The position numbers and the translations under genes are program-made. Shown here piece by piece: positions 24,031-32,450 of a stretch of DNA of 37,157 nucleotides. The number at the start of each line of letters is the position of its first letter. The first letter of the stretch is position 1. Under the pieces are notes generated by a model. It had not been told where the DNA came from and made no database searches. It worked only from the letters and a program-made list of their open reading frames with translations. This DNA comes from Oscillatoriales cyanobacterium PMM_0019 (GTDB taxonomy: Bacteria > Cyanobacteriota > Cyanobacteriia > Cyanobacteriales > CASBRB01): NCBI GenBank assembly GCA_949127975.1, contig CASBRB010000150.1, positions 1 through 37,157 on the forward strand. Direction: 5' to 3'.

Positions 24031-24082
24031 CTTTGCGCCCTTTGCGTAAACCTTTGCGCCCTTTGCGTTAAAAAAAAAAAAA
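24031..24082. repeat. CTTTGCG-type dispersed repeat with poly-A
   Basis: CCTTTGCGCCCTTTGCGTAA is followed by a second CCTTTGCGCCCTTTGCGTTA and a run of 13 or more A. It is a longer copy of the element at 2991-3040 and fills the gap between the methyltransferase and hpt. Confidence 0.6.
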
Positions 24083-24115
24083 ACCAGATGCCAAAACATT
24101 CAACATGACACCTCC

Positions 24116-24961
24116 TTAACCTTTCGTAGCACAGAGCAAGCCAAATTTAATCAAACCACGCTGATAGCCTCGACTCATCAATCCTAAAGAAAGCGCAGCC
24201 TGAATAGTTGTCCAACCACTAAGGAGTAAACCTACAATTGCCCTGACATTGAAACTTGAATTAATTACATCATCCCAGAAAGGAGCAACAGCTTGGGACC
24301 AATCTGCCGTGCGAATATTCTGGAAAGAAACTTGGTGGGCTATATCTTCATATTCTGGCAGCGAAATTACATAAGGTAAACAATAAACCCGGTAAATATC
24401 AGCTAAATGCCTTCTCTCATCAGAAGTTAGCTGCCCATGGGGGGGAGTTAAAGAGCGATGGCACCAGGTTGCCATAATAAAAGTTCCCCCAGGCTGCAAC
24501 ACCCGGTAGCACTCCTGCAAGAACTTGCGCTTATCAGGCATATGTTCGCCACTTTCCAAAGACCATACTAAGTCAAAAGAAGCATCAGGAAAAGGCATAT
24601 TCAGGGCGTCTGCTACCTGAAATTGAGTTATAGAAAGAGCGGACTTAGCGCGTTCTGTAGCTCGACGTGCCTGCACTGGGCTAAGGGTGATTCCAGTAGC
24701 AGAGGCATTAAACTTTTGGGCTAGGTAAAGAGAACTACCGCCAATCCCGCAGCCAACATCGAGAATTTTCAGAGATTGCTGCACCTGTGCCCATTTGAGC
24801 AATTCTTCAATCAAGTCTATTTGTGCCTGACTGCGATTTTTCTTTTGGTTGCCCTCTGCACCATAATACCCGTGGTGCATATGTTCGCCCCACACATCCT
24901 CCCAGAGTTGGGAAGATGCGTCGTAAAATTGCTGAATTTCTCGATATAAATTTGTAGTCAT
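24116..24961 (-). CDS. Tocopherol-type methyltransferase (gamma-TMT-like)
   Basis: A 281-residue class I SAM methyltransferase. The N-terminal QQFYDASSQLWEDVWGEHMH, followed by HGYYG, is characteristic of the gamma-tocopherol methyltransferase family (VTE4), which makes alpha-tocopherol from gamma-tocopherol. SAM motif I is LKILDVGCGIGGSSLYLAQK, followed by ATGITLSPVQARRA. The acidic strand is FQVADALNMPFPDASFDLVW, then SLESGEHMPDKRKFLQECYR. There is no N-terminal membrane anchor, unlike the plastid enzymes. The start lies 3 bp after the stop of the TPR gene, so translation is likely coupled. Position beside hpt supports a tocopherol role, but exact substrate specificity (MPBQ or gamma-tocopherol) cannot be fixed from sequence. 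Confidence 0.87.
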   Translation of the reverse strand: MTTNLYREIQQFYDASSQLWEDVWGEHMHHGYYGAEGNQKKNRSQAQIDLIEELLKWAQVQQSLKILDVGCGIGGSSLYLAQKFNASATGITLSPVQARRATERAKSALSITQFQVADALNMPFPDASFDLVWSLESGEHMPDKRKFLQECYRVLQPGGTFIMATWCHRSLTPPHGQLTSDERRHLADIYRVYCLPYVISLPEYEDIAHQVSFQNIRTADWSQAVAPFWDDVINSSFNVRAIVGLLLSGWTTIQAALSLGLMSRGYQRGLIKFGLLCATKG

Positions 24962-24964
24962 TTA

Positions 24965-26215
24965 TCATTTGCTATTGGATTGTGCAGAGGAAGTTGCTCT
25001 TTTTATTTGCTGCATGAGCTTGTCAATTTGGTCTGCTCTTGCTTGATTACCCTGCTGGCTGAACAAGTTCTTAGCTTCCAGCAGAAATACACCTGCGTCT
25101 TCTGGCTGGTTAGACTTTTGCATTGCTATTCCCAAACTATAGAATGCGTCCGCTAAATTGGGATTGATGACAATTGCTTCTTTGTACTGGGCGATCGCTT
25201 GTGGTAGTTGTCCTTTCCGCTGATATGCCACTCCTAAGTTATAATGAGTTGGAGCGTCGTCGGGTATTAGCTGGATTGCTTGCTGCAATGCATCAATAGC
25301 AGCATCATACCTTCCGATTTCAGTCAACGCCACTCCCAGTTGTCGGTAAGCCTCTACATTTTGGTGATCGCGGGTAATTGCCTCTTTAAACTTGGGGATC
25401 GCATTCCTGTAATCTCCTTGTCGGGCAAGAATTACACCCAAATTATACTGAGCTTTATCCAAATTGGGATCGAGATTTATAGCTTTACTCAATTCTTCCT
25501 TGGCTTCCGGGAGATTGTTTTGTAGAGCCAGGAGTAATCCTAGTTGATAGTGAGCCATAACCAAGTCAGGATTGCTGTTGACAGCTGCTCGAAAGGCGAC
25601 TATCGCTGGTTCTGTCTGCTCTTGTTTCAGTAATAGCCGCCCCAAGTTATAGTAAGCTTGACTATAGGAGGGGTTGATACCAGTTGCTTTACTATAGGAG
25701 GCTATAGCTTCATTTATATTCCCTTGTGCCTCCCGAATCACGCCTATGTTATAATAAGCTGCTGCTAAGTTGGGATTGGTCTTTAATGCCTGCTGATATT
25801 GAGCGACGGCGGCATCGCTTTTTCCTTGCTCAGACAAAAGCAAACCTAAGTTATAATAAGCCTCTGCCATTGATGGGTTTAGGCTAATAGTGCTTTGGTA
25901 TTCGTTAATTGCCCCAGATCGATCGCCTTGCTGGGCTAAAATATTCCCTAACAGGTAATGAGCCATAGCCATATTGGGGTCAATACCAAGCGCCTTGCGG
26001 AAGTCCAGCACCGCTTGCAGGTAATCTCCATTGTTATAACGCCTCAGCCCTTGTTGAAACAACGTAGCAGCATCAATATCTTTTGAGTAAACTCCGTCAA
26101 TTAGCTGCTTGGTTCTAAGGTGTTGCGGGACATTTCCCGCTCTGGCTGTACTGGCTCCAGTCAGAGCGATAAGAGCAGCAGCAAGGACATGAATGCATGT
26201 GTGTGTTTTTAGCAT
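24965..26215 (-). CDS. Exported TPR protein in the tocopherol operon
   Basis: 416 residues. The N-terminus is a signal peptide (MLKTHTCIHVLAAALIALTG, then ASTARA with an AxA cleavage site). The body is about ten canonical TPRs such as AHYLLGNILAQQGDRSGAIN, AYYNLGLLLSEQGKSDAAVA and THYNLGVAYQRKGQLPQAIA. The last 40 residues are polar and Gln/Ser-rich. Its stop is 3 bp before the methyltransferase start, and its own start is about 40 bp from the queA stop, so queA, this gene, the methyltransferase and hpt probably form one leftward unit. It is presumably a periplasmic or lumenal scaffold; whether it has anything to do with tocopherol is unknown. Confidence 0.9.
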   Translation of the reverse strand: MLKTHTCIHVLAAALIALTGASTARAGNVPQHLRTKQLIDGVYSKDIDAATLFQQGLRRYNNGDYLQAVLDFRKALGIDPNMAMAHYLLGNILAQQGDRSGAINEYQSTISLNPSMAEAYYNLGLLLSEQGKSDAAVAQYQQALKTNPNLAAAYYNIGVIREAQGNINEAIASYSKATGINPSYSQAYYNLGRLLLKQEQTEPAIVAFRAAVNSNPDLVMAHYQLGLLLALQNNLPEAKEELSKAINLDPNLDKAQYNLGVILARQGDYRNAIPKFKEAITRDHQNVEAYRQLGVALTEIGRYDAAIDALQQAIQLIPDDAPTHYNLGVAYQRKGQLPQAIAQYKEAIVINPNLADAFYSLGIAMQKSNQPEDAGVFLLEAKNLFSQQGNQARADQIDKLMQQIKRATSSAQSNSK

Positions 26216-26254
26216 AAGTATAAAAATGCACCACTGAACTATCGGCGAGAATAA

Positions 26255-27340
26255 TTAAGCAATTTTGGCTTCAGGCAATATTAGCATAGCATCGCCAAAG
26301 GAGTAGAAGCGATAGCGCTGGTCGCGAGCTACTTGGTATAAATCTAGTAAACGCTGACGCCCAATCATGGCACTCACCAGCATCATTAAACTAGAGCGAG
26401 GCAGGTGAAAATTGGTAATCAGCCCCTCTACTATCCGCCAGCGGTAGCCCGGATAAATAAACAGCTCGGTTTTGCCACTAAATGCTCGGAGTTCCCCATC
26501 AGAGGCTGCCCCCTCCAAAGCTCGCGCCACGGTAGTGCCCACCGCAATAATCCGCCCTCCCCGAGACTGGGTTTCTTGAATTAAAGCCACTGTTGATGCG
26601 GGTACATCCACCCATTCCCCATGCATCTGATGAGTAGTAATATTTTCCACTTCCACCGGACGAAATGTACCAATACCGACGTGCAGTGTTACATAAGCCT
26701 GTTCAATTCCCTGTTGGCGGCATTGCTTTAATAGCTCATCGGTAAAATGCAGCCCTGCTGTTGGTGCTGCCACCGCTCCTAATCGTTGGGCATAAACTGT
26801 CTGATACTGTTCCGGCTGAGATTGGGACGCTGTAATGTAAGGTGGTAGTGGCATCTGCCCGAAGTGCTCCAACAGTTGGTTAAAGGAAACACCTCCTGGA
26901 ACCTCAAATTCCAACAACCGCCCACCTGTAGCATCATCCTTCGCCAAAACCCTCGCTCTGAGTTCAGGGATTTCACTTCTCATCAGGGGAGCGTCAAACA
27001 CAATTTCTGCTCCTACGTTGAGGCGTCTGCCTGGTTTAACCAAAGCGAGCCAACAGTTATTTTGCCGCTCTTCCAGCAGTAACACCTCCACAAGGGCTCC
27101 GGTGGACTTTTTACCATAAAGTCGAGCCGGGATAACACGAGTGTTATTTAACACCAGCAAATCTCCCACCTGCAAAAACTCCGGTAACTCACGGAAGACG
27201 CTGTAAGTATAAACTGTAGGAGACTTCACCACCAACAACCGGGCACTATCCCTAGGAACTACAGGCGTTTGAGCAATCAGCTCCGCAGGTAGTTCATAGT
27301 CATAGCTACTTGCTAACCGATCTAAGTTTATTCCTGCCAT
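26255..27340 (-). CDS. queA: S-adenosylmethionine:tRNA ribosyltransferase-isomerase
   Basis: QueA transfers and rearranges the ribose of SAM onto 7-aminomethyl-7-deazaguanine in tRNA anticodons, giving epoxyqueuosine. The 361-residue protein is full length. Family blocks are [20 protein letters not shown] at the N-terminus, [34 protein letters not shown] in the middle, [20 protein letters not shown], and the C-terminal [20 protein letters not shown] and [12 protein letters not shown]. It is the first gene of the leftward queA-TPR-methyltransferase-hpt set and is divergent from the 27494 gene. Confidence 0.97.
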   Translation of the reverse strand: MAGINLDRLASSYDYELPAELIAQTPVVPRDSARLLVVKSPTVYTYSVFRELPEFLQVGDLLVLNNTRVIPARLYGKKSTGALVEVLLLEERQNNCWLALVKPGRRLNVGAEIVFDAPLMRSEIPELRARVLAKDDATGGRLLEFEVPGGVSFNQLLEHFGQMPLPPYITASQSQPEQYQTVYAQRLGAVAAPTAGLHFTDELLKQCRQQGIEQAYVTLHVGIGTFRPVEVENITTHQMHGEWVDVPASTVALIQETQSRGGRIIAVGTTVARALEGAASDGELRAFSGKTELFIYPGYRWRIVEGLITNFHLPRSSLMMLVSAMIGRQRLLDLYQVARDQRYRFYSFGDAMLILPEAKIA

Positions 27341-27493
27341 TATGCTATTCTACTAAGAAGTCCTTGTTCAAATAAACTTTACAATTGGGTAAATCTCCCC
27401 AGGTAAAATCGGGGGATTCTCCCCTATGCCATCTCAGAATCCTTTGCAAGAATGGTGTTATAGGATTTGCTCTTACTCCGAAAGGGTCGTACA

Positions 27494-27883
27494 ATGGAAT
27501 ATGTATACTTTCTGGCGAATGCCAGTCTGACTCTGCGGGTGGTTGAGTCCCTGCACAACAGGCCCCAGGTGCCTGTTCACTTTATAACGGTGATACATCA
27601 GATCGATGGTTGGGTGGTGAAGATCAAAATGAATCGATCGCTAAACCCTCAACAACATGGGGACTTTAGGGCATTTATGTCCGAACATGGAATTCCCTAT
27701 CAACCTGAAATCCGCTTGCAAATGGCGCTGTGGAGTTTAGAAACTGGACAGTCACCAATCGATGTCATGCGGCGTTATCAAGTAGCCGTAGTTTCTCATG
27801 GTAAGCCCGATCGCACCGAAATTGAAGCGTTTCGTCAACAGTTTACCAGAGGGTTGGGTTATTGTCCGGAAACTTTAGCTTAA
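27494..27883 (+). CDS. Conserved cyanobacterial hypothetical protein
   Basis: About 129 residues from the ATG at 27494 (MEYVYFLANASLTLRVVESL). An upstream in-frame ATG at 27467 would add nine residues and is less likely. It is a soluble, balanced composition with predicted alternating strands and helices (VPVHFITVIHQIDGWVVKIK, EIRLQMALWSLETGQSPIDV) and a well-formed end (FTRGLGYCPETLA). I recognise it only as a type of protein widespread in cyanobacteria and do not know a function. It is flanked by queA (divergent) and yraN (convergent). Confidence 0.75.
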   Translation: MEYVYFLANASLTLRVVESLHNRPQVPVHFITVIHQIDGWVVKIKMNRSLNPQQHGDFRAFMSEHGIPYQPEIRLQMALWSLETGQSPIDVMRRYQVAVVSHGKPDRTEIEAFRQQFTRGLGYCPETLA

Positions 27884-27901
27884 TTAGCTACTAGCTGCGA
27901 G

Positions 27902-28297
27902 CTAATCAAAAGCTGACTGAATGTAGTGTTGCACAACGAGGTGGTAATCTTGACGTTCTGAGCTTGGCTTGTAACTAACAAGTGCGACATCAAATCGGCA
28001 AGGGAAACTTGCCCAATCCGGGTGGGCTGCTAAAAATATCTGAGCCACCTGCAAAATTTTTGCTTGTTTTTGTGGGGTAATTGACAGTAAACCATTGGCA
28101 TCCCAATTACCCCAACGGCGCGTTTTTACTTCAACAAACACCAGAAGCCTCTCCATAGACGGTAGCTCTGGACATTGAAGCGCCACTAGGTCTAATTCTC
28201 CCCATCGACAACGCCATCGGCGATACAGAATTTCCCATCCCTGAGCCTGCAACCATTGAGCCACCATCTCTTCTCCCAGTTCACCAATATCAGCCAT
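27902..28297 (-). CDS. yraN: YraN/UPF0102 family nuclease-like protein
   Basis: A 131-residue protein of the UPF0102 family, which has a Holliday-junction-resolvase-like PD-(D/E)XK fold. The N-terminal GELGEEMVAQWLQAQGWEIL contains the conserved helix. RWRCRWGELDLVALQ carries the GExDL motif, and LLVFVEVKTRRWGNWDANG carries the VEVKxR motif, so the catalytic Asp, Glu and Lys are all present. The end (FPCRFDVALVS) is also typical. The biological role is not settled. It is convergent with the 27494 gene and divergent from the pentapeptide gene. Confidence 0.93.
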   Translation of the reverse strand: MADIGELGEEMVAQWLQAQGWEILYRRWRCRWGELDLVALQCPELPSMERLLVFVEVKTRRWGNWDANGLLSITPQKQAKILQVAQIFLAAHPDWASFPCRFDVALVSYKPSSERQDYHLVVQHYIQSAFD

Positions 28298-28371
28298 GAA
28301 TTTTTGTTTGTAGATGGTAACTTATTGGTACTATAGATCTCGATAGATGTTTAGCCGTAGTTAAAATTAAC

Positions 28372-28878
28372 ATGATGCGTAGGCAATGGCTGAGTATACC
28401 AGTTGTAGTATTCACTTCAATCCTAGTTTTAGTTGTAGGTATAGTGACTTTTGGTGCTTGCGTCCCCCCTGCTTCTGCTTTAGAATACAACAAAGAAATT
28501 CTGGTTGGCAGCAATTTTTCAGGGCGGGTACTCACCGATTCTAGTTTTACCAAAGCAAATCTCCGCAACAGTAATTTCAGTCATGCAGATTTGCAGAGAG
28601 TTAGTTTTTTTGCCGCGAATTTAGAATCTGTCAACTTTGAGGGAGCAAACCTTACCGAGGCTACCCTAGATTCAGCCCGCTTTATTAAAGCTAACTTAAC
28701 TAATGCTGTACTCGAAGGTGCCTTTGCCGCGAACGCCAGGTTTGATGGTGCCATTATTGACGGGGCAGATTTTACCGATGTCTTACTACGTAGAGACGAG
28801 CAAGCAAAGCTGTGTAAAGTTGCCAAAGGCACGAACCCGACTACAGGGCGTAACACCCGCGACACTTTAGAATGTTAG
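28372..28878 (+). CDS. Lumenal pentapeptide-repeat protein
   Basis: 168 residues. The N-terminus has an Arg pair then a long hydrophobic stretch (LSIPVVVFTSILVLVVGIVT) ending PPASALEYNKE, which looks like a signal peptide with cleavage after ASA. The mature part has about 14 pentapeptides (FTKANLRNSNFSHADLQRVS, FEGANLTEATLDSARFIKAN). A short C-terminal tail carries two Cys (KLCKVAKG and LEC at the terminus) that could form a disulfide. This architecture matches small thylakoid-lumen pentapeptide proteins of cyanobacteria. Two ATGs (28372 and 28375) are equivalent. It is divergent from yraN, and a MITE-like core follows. Confidence 0.88.
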   Translation: MMRRQWLSIPVVVFTSILVLVVGIVTFGACVPPASALEYNKEILVGSNFSGRVLTDSSFTKANLRNSNFSHADLQRVSFFAANLESVNFEGANLTEATLDSARFIKANLTNAVLEGAFAANARFDGAIIDGADFTDVLLRRDEQAKLCKVAKGTNPTTGRNTRDTLEC

Positions 28879-28893
28879 GAACCCTAAAAAAAG

Positions 28894-28930
28894 GCTCGTA
28901 GTAGGGGCAATCCCCCCGTGGTTGCCCTGG
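28894..28930 (+). repeat. MITE-like repeat, core copy
   Basis: GCTCGTAGTAGGGGCAATCC, then CCCCGTGGTTGCCCT, is a shortened and mutated core of the 1177-1250 family. The terminal motifs are not recognisable, although ACTTTAGTCC nearby may be a relic. Confidence 0.5.
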
Positions 28931-28952
28931 ACTTTAGTCCTTATAAGCAATG

Positions 28953-29339
28953 CTACTTAAGGTTCTTTACCATTTCTAGTGTCAAAATGCCCATCGGTTT
29001 ATTCACGGTTAGCTGCATCAATTCTAACCACTGTGAACCGATTAAAATTTCGGGAAGCTCGTCCCCTACATGAACCGCAATAATAAATTCTTGCCCGGAC
29101 AAAACTACCTGACCTTCATAAAGGTCGAAAAACTCCGAACTTCGCGCTGTCCGCATCTCAACTTCTGGCGTAATTAAAGACCAGCCTAGAACTTCTATAT
29201 CTTGAGAGTTAATTGCTAGCCAGCCTGTTGTAAAACCAGTGTCTAACAGCACTTCTACTGTAAAATTATCGCCGTTAGCTGCTATCAATTCCATTTCCAA
29301 GAAAAGTTCGCCATTTTCTCCAAAGCGACCTTCTATCAT
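28953..29339 (-). CDS. Retropepsin-like (clan AA) aspartic protease-type protein
   Basis: About 128 residues from ATG at 29339. The segment FTVEVLLDTGFTTGWLAINS carries a DTG triad, the catalytic signature of retroviral-type aspartic proteases, and GDELPEILIGSQWLELMQLT matches the ILG-type psi-loop strand near the C-terminus. One domain per chain implies a dimeric enzyme. The start ATG overlaps the stop TGA of the upstream 107-residue gene (ATGA), so the two are translationally coupled; an earlier in-frame ATG at 29351 is less likely. Such pairs are, to my recollection, frequent in cyanobacteria and often multicopy, which raises the idea of a toxin-antitoxin-like or self-processing pair, but no function is established. 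Confidence 0.78.
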   Translation of the reverse strand: MIEGRFGENGELFLEMELIAANGDNFTVEVLLDTGFTTGWLAINSQDIEVLGWSLITPEVEMRTARSSEFFDLYEGQVVLSGQEFIIAVHVGDELPEILIGSQWLELMQLTVNKPMGILTLEMVKNLK

Positions 29340-29659
29340 ATCGTGCCACAAACACCCGACTCATTGAGGCGGAATGCTGTTAATTTAACATTGCGAGCGC
29401 CATAACGTTCGCGAATTTTCTGAATGATCCCTTCTAATTTGAGGTCAAGTACATACTCTCCGCTATCCGGTTCAATTGCGATGAACCAATTGTAATGAGT
29501 TTCGATCAGTTCCGGGCGGATTCGCTCAAATATTTCTCGGCAGCGCAAACCAAACTTAGTTCTTTCAGCTTTACGTCGAGCTAACTCCTCTGGCGGAATC
29601 GTGTATTCGGGGAAGATTCTGCCCCGTCGCGGCTGCTGCTTCTCTGATAACTGGGTCAT
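29336..29659 (-). CDS. Conserved hypothetical partner of the retropepsin-like protein
   Basis: 107 residues. The N-terminal part is basic and proline-rich (RRGRIFPEYTIPPEELARRK), followed by a helix (CREIFERIRPELIETHYNWF), then IAIEPDSGEYVLDLKLEGII and a C-terminal TAFRLNESGVCGTI. The ESG(V/I)xG end recurs in related cyanobacterial proteins I know only as hypothetical, and these are usually encoded just before a clan AA protease as here. Its stop codon overlaps the start of that gene. Confidence 0.75.
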   Translation of the reverse strand: MTQLSEKQQPRRGRIFPEYTIPPEELARRKAERTKFGLRCREIFERIRPELIETHYNWFIAIEPDSGEYVLDLKLEGIIQKIRERYGARNVKLTAFRLNESGVCGTI

Positions 29660-29779
29660 CTCATTGACAAGTTGCTTGGGGTATTATTTTAGGCTAGCAA
29701 ACTTTTCCAGTCATGTCAATACTCCTTTGCTCCGTTCGGTTGTTGCAACTGAACGCCTGCCGACTGTGCCCCTACTCCT

Positions 29780-31801
29780 TTAAATGAGCGGTAGTTGAAT
29801 GACTTCCGATAAGGGGAATAGGCGTTCTGTCTCTAATTCTCTAATCCGTCTATCGGCCTTATAGAAAGCCTCTATACAAGGATTTTTATGTTCCCGAACC
29901 GTTGTAATATCGAGCTTTTTGTACTCCTGCAAATATTTACTGCGGAGTTTTTCCCACATCACCTGCTCCATATTTGCCACAGCTACCTGTATCACTAAGG
30001 GGCGACGCAGGATTTCTTTCTCTGTTTTTTCGTCTATATGGAAAAGGTGAGCCACTTGCGCCATTTCCACAGGGTACTGGATACTGCGGTCTTGCAACAA
30101 CGAGATTAACCGATCGGGCTGAGATTCGCCCTCTATTTCTAAAATTCGTTGCCACAAAAATCTATGGTGAGAAAGGCTGAAACATAACTGGAAATCTTTT
30201 ATATATTCCGTTTCAAAAATATTGTAAATTTTCTGTCGATGTTCTGGAAAGTGCAGGTAAATCAGCAAAAGTAAAGCTTCTGCTTGTTCTAAACGATAAC
30301 GAGCGTCAGAAACTGCTAAGTCTGTCTGAGGGCGTTTAGACTGCTGGTTTTCCTGGCGTTTATAAAGCAGTTGACTTTTTCGCTTCAGGATACTTTTAAT
30401 TAGCTGCGGCATCGGTTGGGAATTGTCCTGCTTGAGTAGTTCTTCCCAATAACTGGCAACTTGGTTTTGGAGATTTTCTGTGACGACGCGCATCTGTCGA
30501 AAATCACTCTGGCTGAGTTGTTCTGCGCAATACTTGATATAATGGGTGAGGGTTTGATCGTTGGTAATGTTACTGAGTAACTTCACGATCGCCCCAACAA
30601 CTTCGAGAAACTGATCTCCTTGCTTGAGGTCTTTTCCTAGTAAAACTTGCTGAATCTGCCAATCCAGCCACAGGGGAGCGGTTTCTAGCAGTTCTCGATA
30701 TTTTTCTGGAGTGGCGATGGTATGAATAAATTCGTCGGCGTCTTTGCCATCAGGCAGTTTGAGAATTCGCAACTGCAATTGTCCCGTGTAGGCAAGACGC
30801 GCTACTTCTGAGATCGCCCGGAAAGCAGCCTTATCTCCGGCGGCATCAGCATCAAAGTTGAGTATAATCTGTTTAGAGTCGGTGTAACGCAGTAGTTGCC
30901 GCACCTGGTCTAAGCTCAGAGCAGTACCCAGAGATGCTACTACATTAGTTATACCGCAGGCATGGAGAGCGATCGCATCAAAATACCCTTCCACCACTAC
31001 CGCTCGATCCTGCTTGCTAATGGCATCACTAGCTTTATCCAGGGCGAACAAAGTTTTGCTTTTGTCAAATAATTCGGTTTCGGGGGAATTGAGATACTTC
31101 GGCTGCTCGTCGCCCAGACTTCTGCCACCAAAGCCAATTATTCGTCCTGGGGTGTCGTGGATGGGAATCATTAGGCGCGATCGGAATCGATCGATATAAC
31201 CATCACCCGACTTTCGTGGTAAAATTAAACCAGCCTGCTCCACTAACTGTAATGGGTAGCGTTTAGCTTCTACTAGGTAGCGGTAGAGAATTTCCCAACC
31301 CACAGGGGCATAGCCTAGCTGAAATTGTTGAATTGTTTCTTCCCTCAGATGTCGAGTTTTTTTTAGATACTCTAGAGCCTGCTGCCCCTCAGGTTGGCGC
31401 AGGGCGTGTTGATAAAAGCTCGTTGCCACTGCCAGAATCTCATAGAGTTGTTCGCGAAGCGACAACTGCCGTTGAAATTCTTGCCGTTGTTCTGGTTCTA
31501 AAGTTTGTACTGGCACCTGGTAGCGTCGTGCCAAATCCAGGACTACCTCTGAAAAGGAGCGCTTCCCTAGTGCCATCAAGAACTTGATGGTATCGCCTCC
31601 GGCTTGACAGCCAAAGCAGTAGTACATCTGCTTAGCTGGAGTTACGCTGAAACTAGGCGTCTTTTCCTCATGAAACGGACATAAGCCTACATGAACCTGC
31701 CCGCGCTTGCGTAGCACGACGTGTTCAGCGATAACATCAACGATGTCAGCTCGCTGTTTAACTTGCTCAATTGTATCTGGATGCAGCAGGGGAATTTGCA
31801 T
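29780..31801 (-). CDS. dnaG: DNA primase DnaG
   Basis: DnaG makes RNA primers for replication at the fork with DnaB. The 673-residue protein is full length. The N-terminal CHC2-type zinc-binding domain is GLCPFHEEKTPSFSVTPAKQ with YYCFGCQAGGD. The RNA polymerase domain includes LMIPIHDTPGRIIGFGGRSL and PKYLNSPETELFDKSKTLF. The TOPRIM acidic residues are in AVVVEGYFDAIALHACG and ILNFDADAAGDKAAFRA. The C-terminal part (from about residue 450) is the helicase-binding region, less conserved. The ATG at 31801 gives the usual MQIPLLHPDTIEQVKQRADI start. A MITE-like element lies just upstream. Confidence 0.97.
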   Translation of the reverse strand: MQIPLLHPDTIEQVKQRADIVDVIAEHVVLRKRGQVHVGLCPFHEEKTPSFSVTPAKQMYYCFGCQAGGDTIKFLMALGKRSFSEVVLDLARRYQVPVQTLEPEQRQEFQRQLSLREQLYEILAVATSFYQHALRQPEGQQALEYLKKTRHLREETIQQFQLGYAPVGWEILYRYLVEAKRYPLQLVEQAGLILPRKSGDGYIDRFRSRLMIPIHDTPGRIIGFGGRSLGDEQPKYLNSPETELFDKSKTLFALDKASDAISKQDRAVVVEGYFDAIALHACGITNVVASLGTALSLDQVRQLLRYTDSKQIILNFDADAAGDKAAFRAISEVARLAYTGQLQLRILKLPDGKDADEFIHTIATPEKYRELLETAPLWLDWQIQQVLLGKDLKQGDQFLEVVGAIVKLLSNITNDQTLTHYIKYCAEQLSQSDFRQMRVVTENLQNQVASYWEELLKQDNSQPMPQLIKSILKRKSQLLYKRQENQQSKRPQTDLAVSDARYRLEQAEALLLLIYLHFPEHRQKIYNIFETEYIKDFQLCFSLSHHRFLWQRILEIEGESQPDRLISLLQDRSIQYPVEMAQVAHLFHIDEKTEKEILRRPLVIQVAVANMEQVMWEKLRSKYLQEYKKLDITTVREHKNPCIEAFYKADRRIRELETERLFPLSEVIQLPLI

Positions 31802-31821
31802 ATTTGCATTTTTACATATTT

Positions 31822-31908
31822 AAAACTTACGCACACGGGCATATATAGGGGCAACCACAGGGGATTGCCCCTACTAACCGCTATATGTAGTGTAGTTGCG
31901 TAAGTCCT
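31822..31908 (-). repeat. MITE-like element with both terminal inverted repeats
   Basis: This is the most complete copy in the window, inverted relative to the others. The left end ACTTACGCA (31825-31833) and right end TTGCGTAAGTCCT (31896-31908) are terminal inverted repeats. Between them is the hairpin core TAGGGGCAA ... TTGCCCCTA. It has no coding capacity at about 87 bp, so any mobility would need a transposase in trans. It lies directly upstream of dnaG and may supply or disturb its promoter. Confidence 0.75.
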
Positions 31909-32022
31909 AATAAAATTTCCCACTTGATTAATTAATAATCAAATGGGATAATTTATAGTTTTGTTATGTGCTTTTCCAGGTACCTTATTTTTTTATGATG
32001 CAATTCCGTTATTTAGCACAAA

Positions 32023-32301
32023 TTAGAAGCTGGTGGGGCCAGCAACTCTATGCCAAATAAAGACAGCAATTATCGCACCTAAAACTGCCACAATTATGCC
32101 AGGGATGCTGAAGCCAGCAGCTGCAATTGCTAGATGCCCTGTAGTGAAAAAGGTAGCCAGGGTTCCACCAACGAAAGCTCCGACGATACCTAGTAAAATA
32201 GTACCTATCCAACCACCACCACCTCTGGCTCCGGGATCGACAGCTTTAGCAATAGCACCAGCGATCAGACCTAAAAGTATCCAGGCTATAATGTTACCCA
32301 T
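32023..32301 (-). CDS. GlsB/YeaQ/YmgE family stress-response membrane protein
   Basis: A 92-residue protein with three hydrophobic segments: IIAWILLGLIAGAIAKAVDP, then GWIGTILLGIVGAFVGGTLA, and FSIPGIIVAVLGAIIAVFIW. The glycine pattern GLIAGAIAK...PGARGGGGWIGTILLGIVGAFVGG is the diagnostic signature of the transglycosylase-associated/GlsB family. Family members are small inner-membrane proteins linked to general and acid stress in several bacteria, with no enzyme activity shown. The ATG at 32301 is the natural start. Confidence 0.93.
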   Translation of the reverse strand: MGNIIAWILLGLIAGAIAKAVDPGARGGGGWIGTILLGIVGAFVGGTLATFFTTGHLAIAAAGFSIPGIIVAVLGAIIAVFIWHRVAGPTSF

Positions 32302-32368
32302 TGCTTTTGTTCCTTCTCAATGCGTTTATCTTAACAATTTAATAGTAGCAATTTTACAAGAGATAGTT

Positions 32369-32435
32369 CATCTATCCAATGACGGAATATTGGTCAAGAT
32401 AACATCTACCCAATGACGGAATATCGTCAAAATAA
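32369..32435 (+). repeat. Tandem duplication of a 33-34-bp unit
   Basis: CATCTATCCAATGACGGAAT and 14 more bases (32369-32402) are followed at once by CATCTACCCAATGACGGAAT and 13 more (32403-32435). The copies differ by a few bases and one indel. It lies at the edge of the IS200/IS605-like terminus. Confidence 0.85.
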
Positions 32436-32450
32436 ATGTATGAAAGAAGA

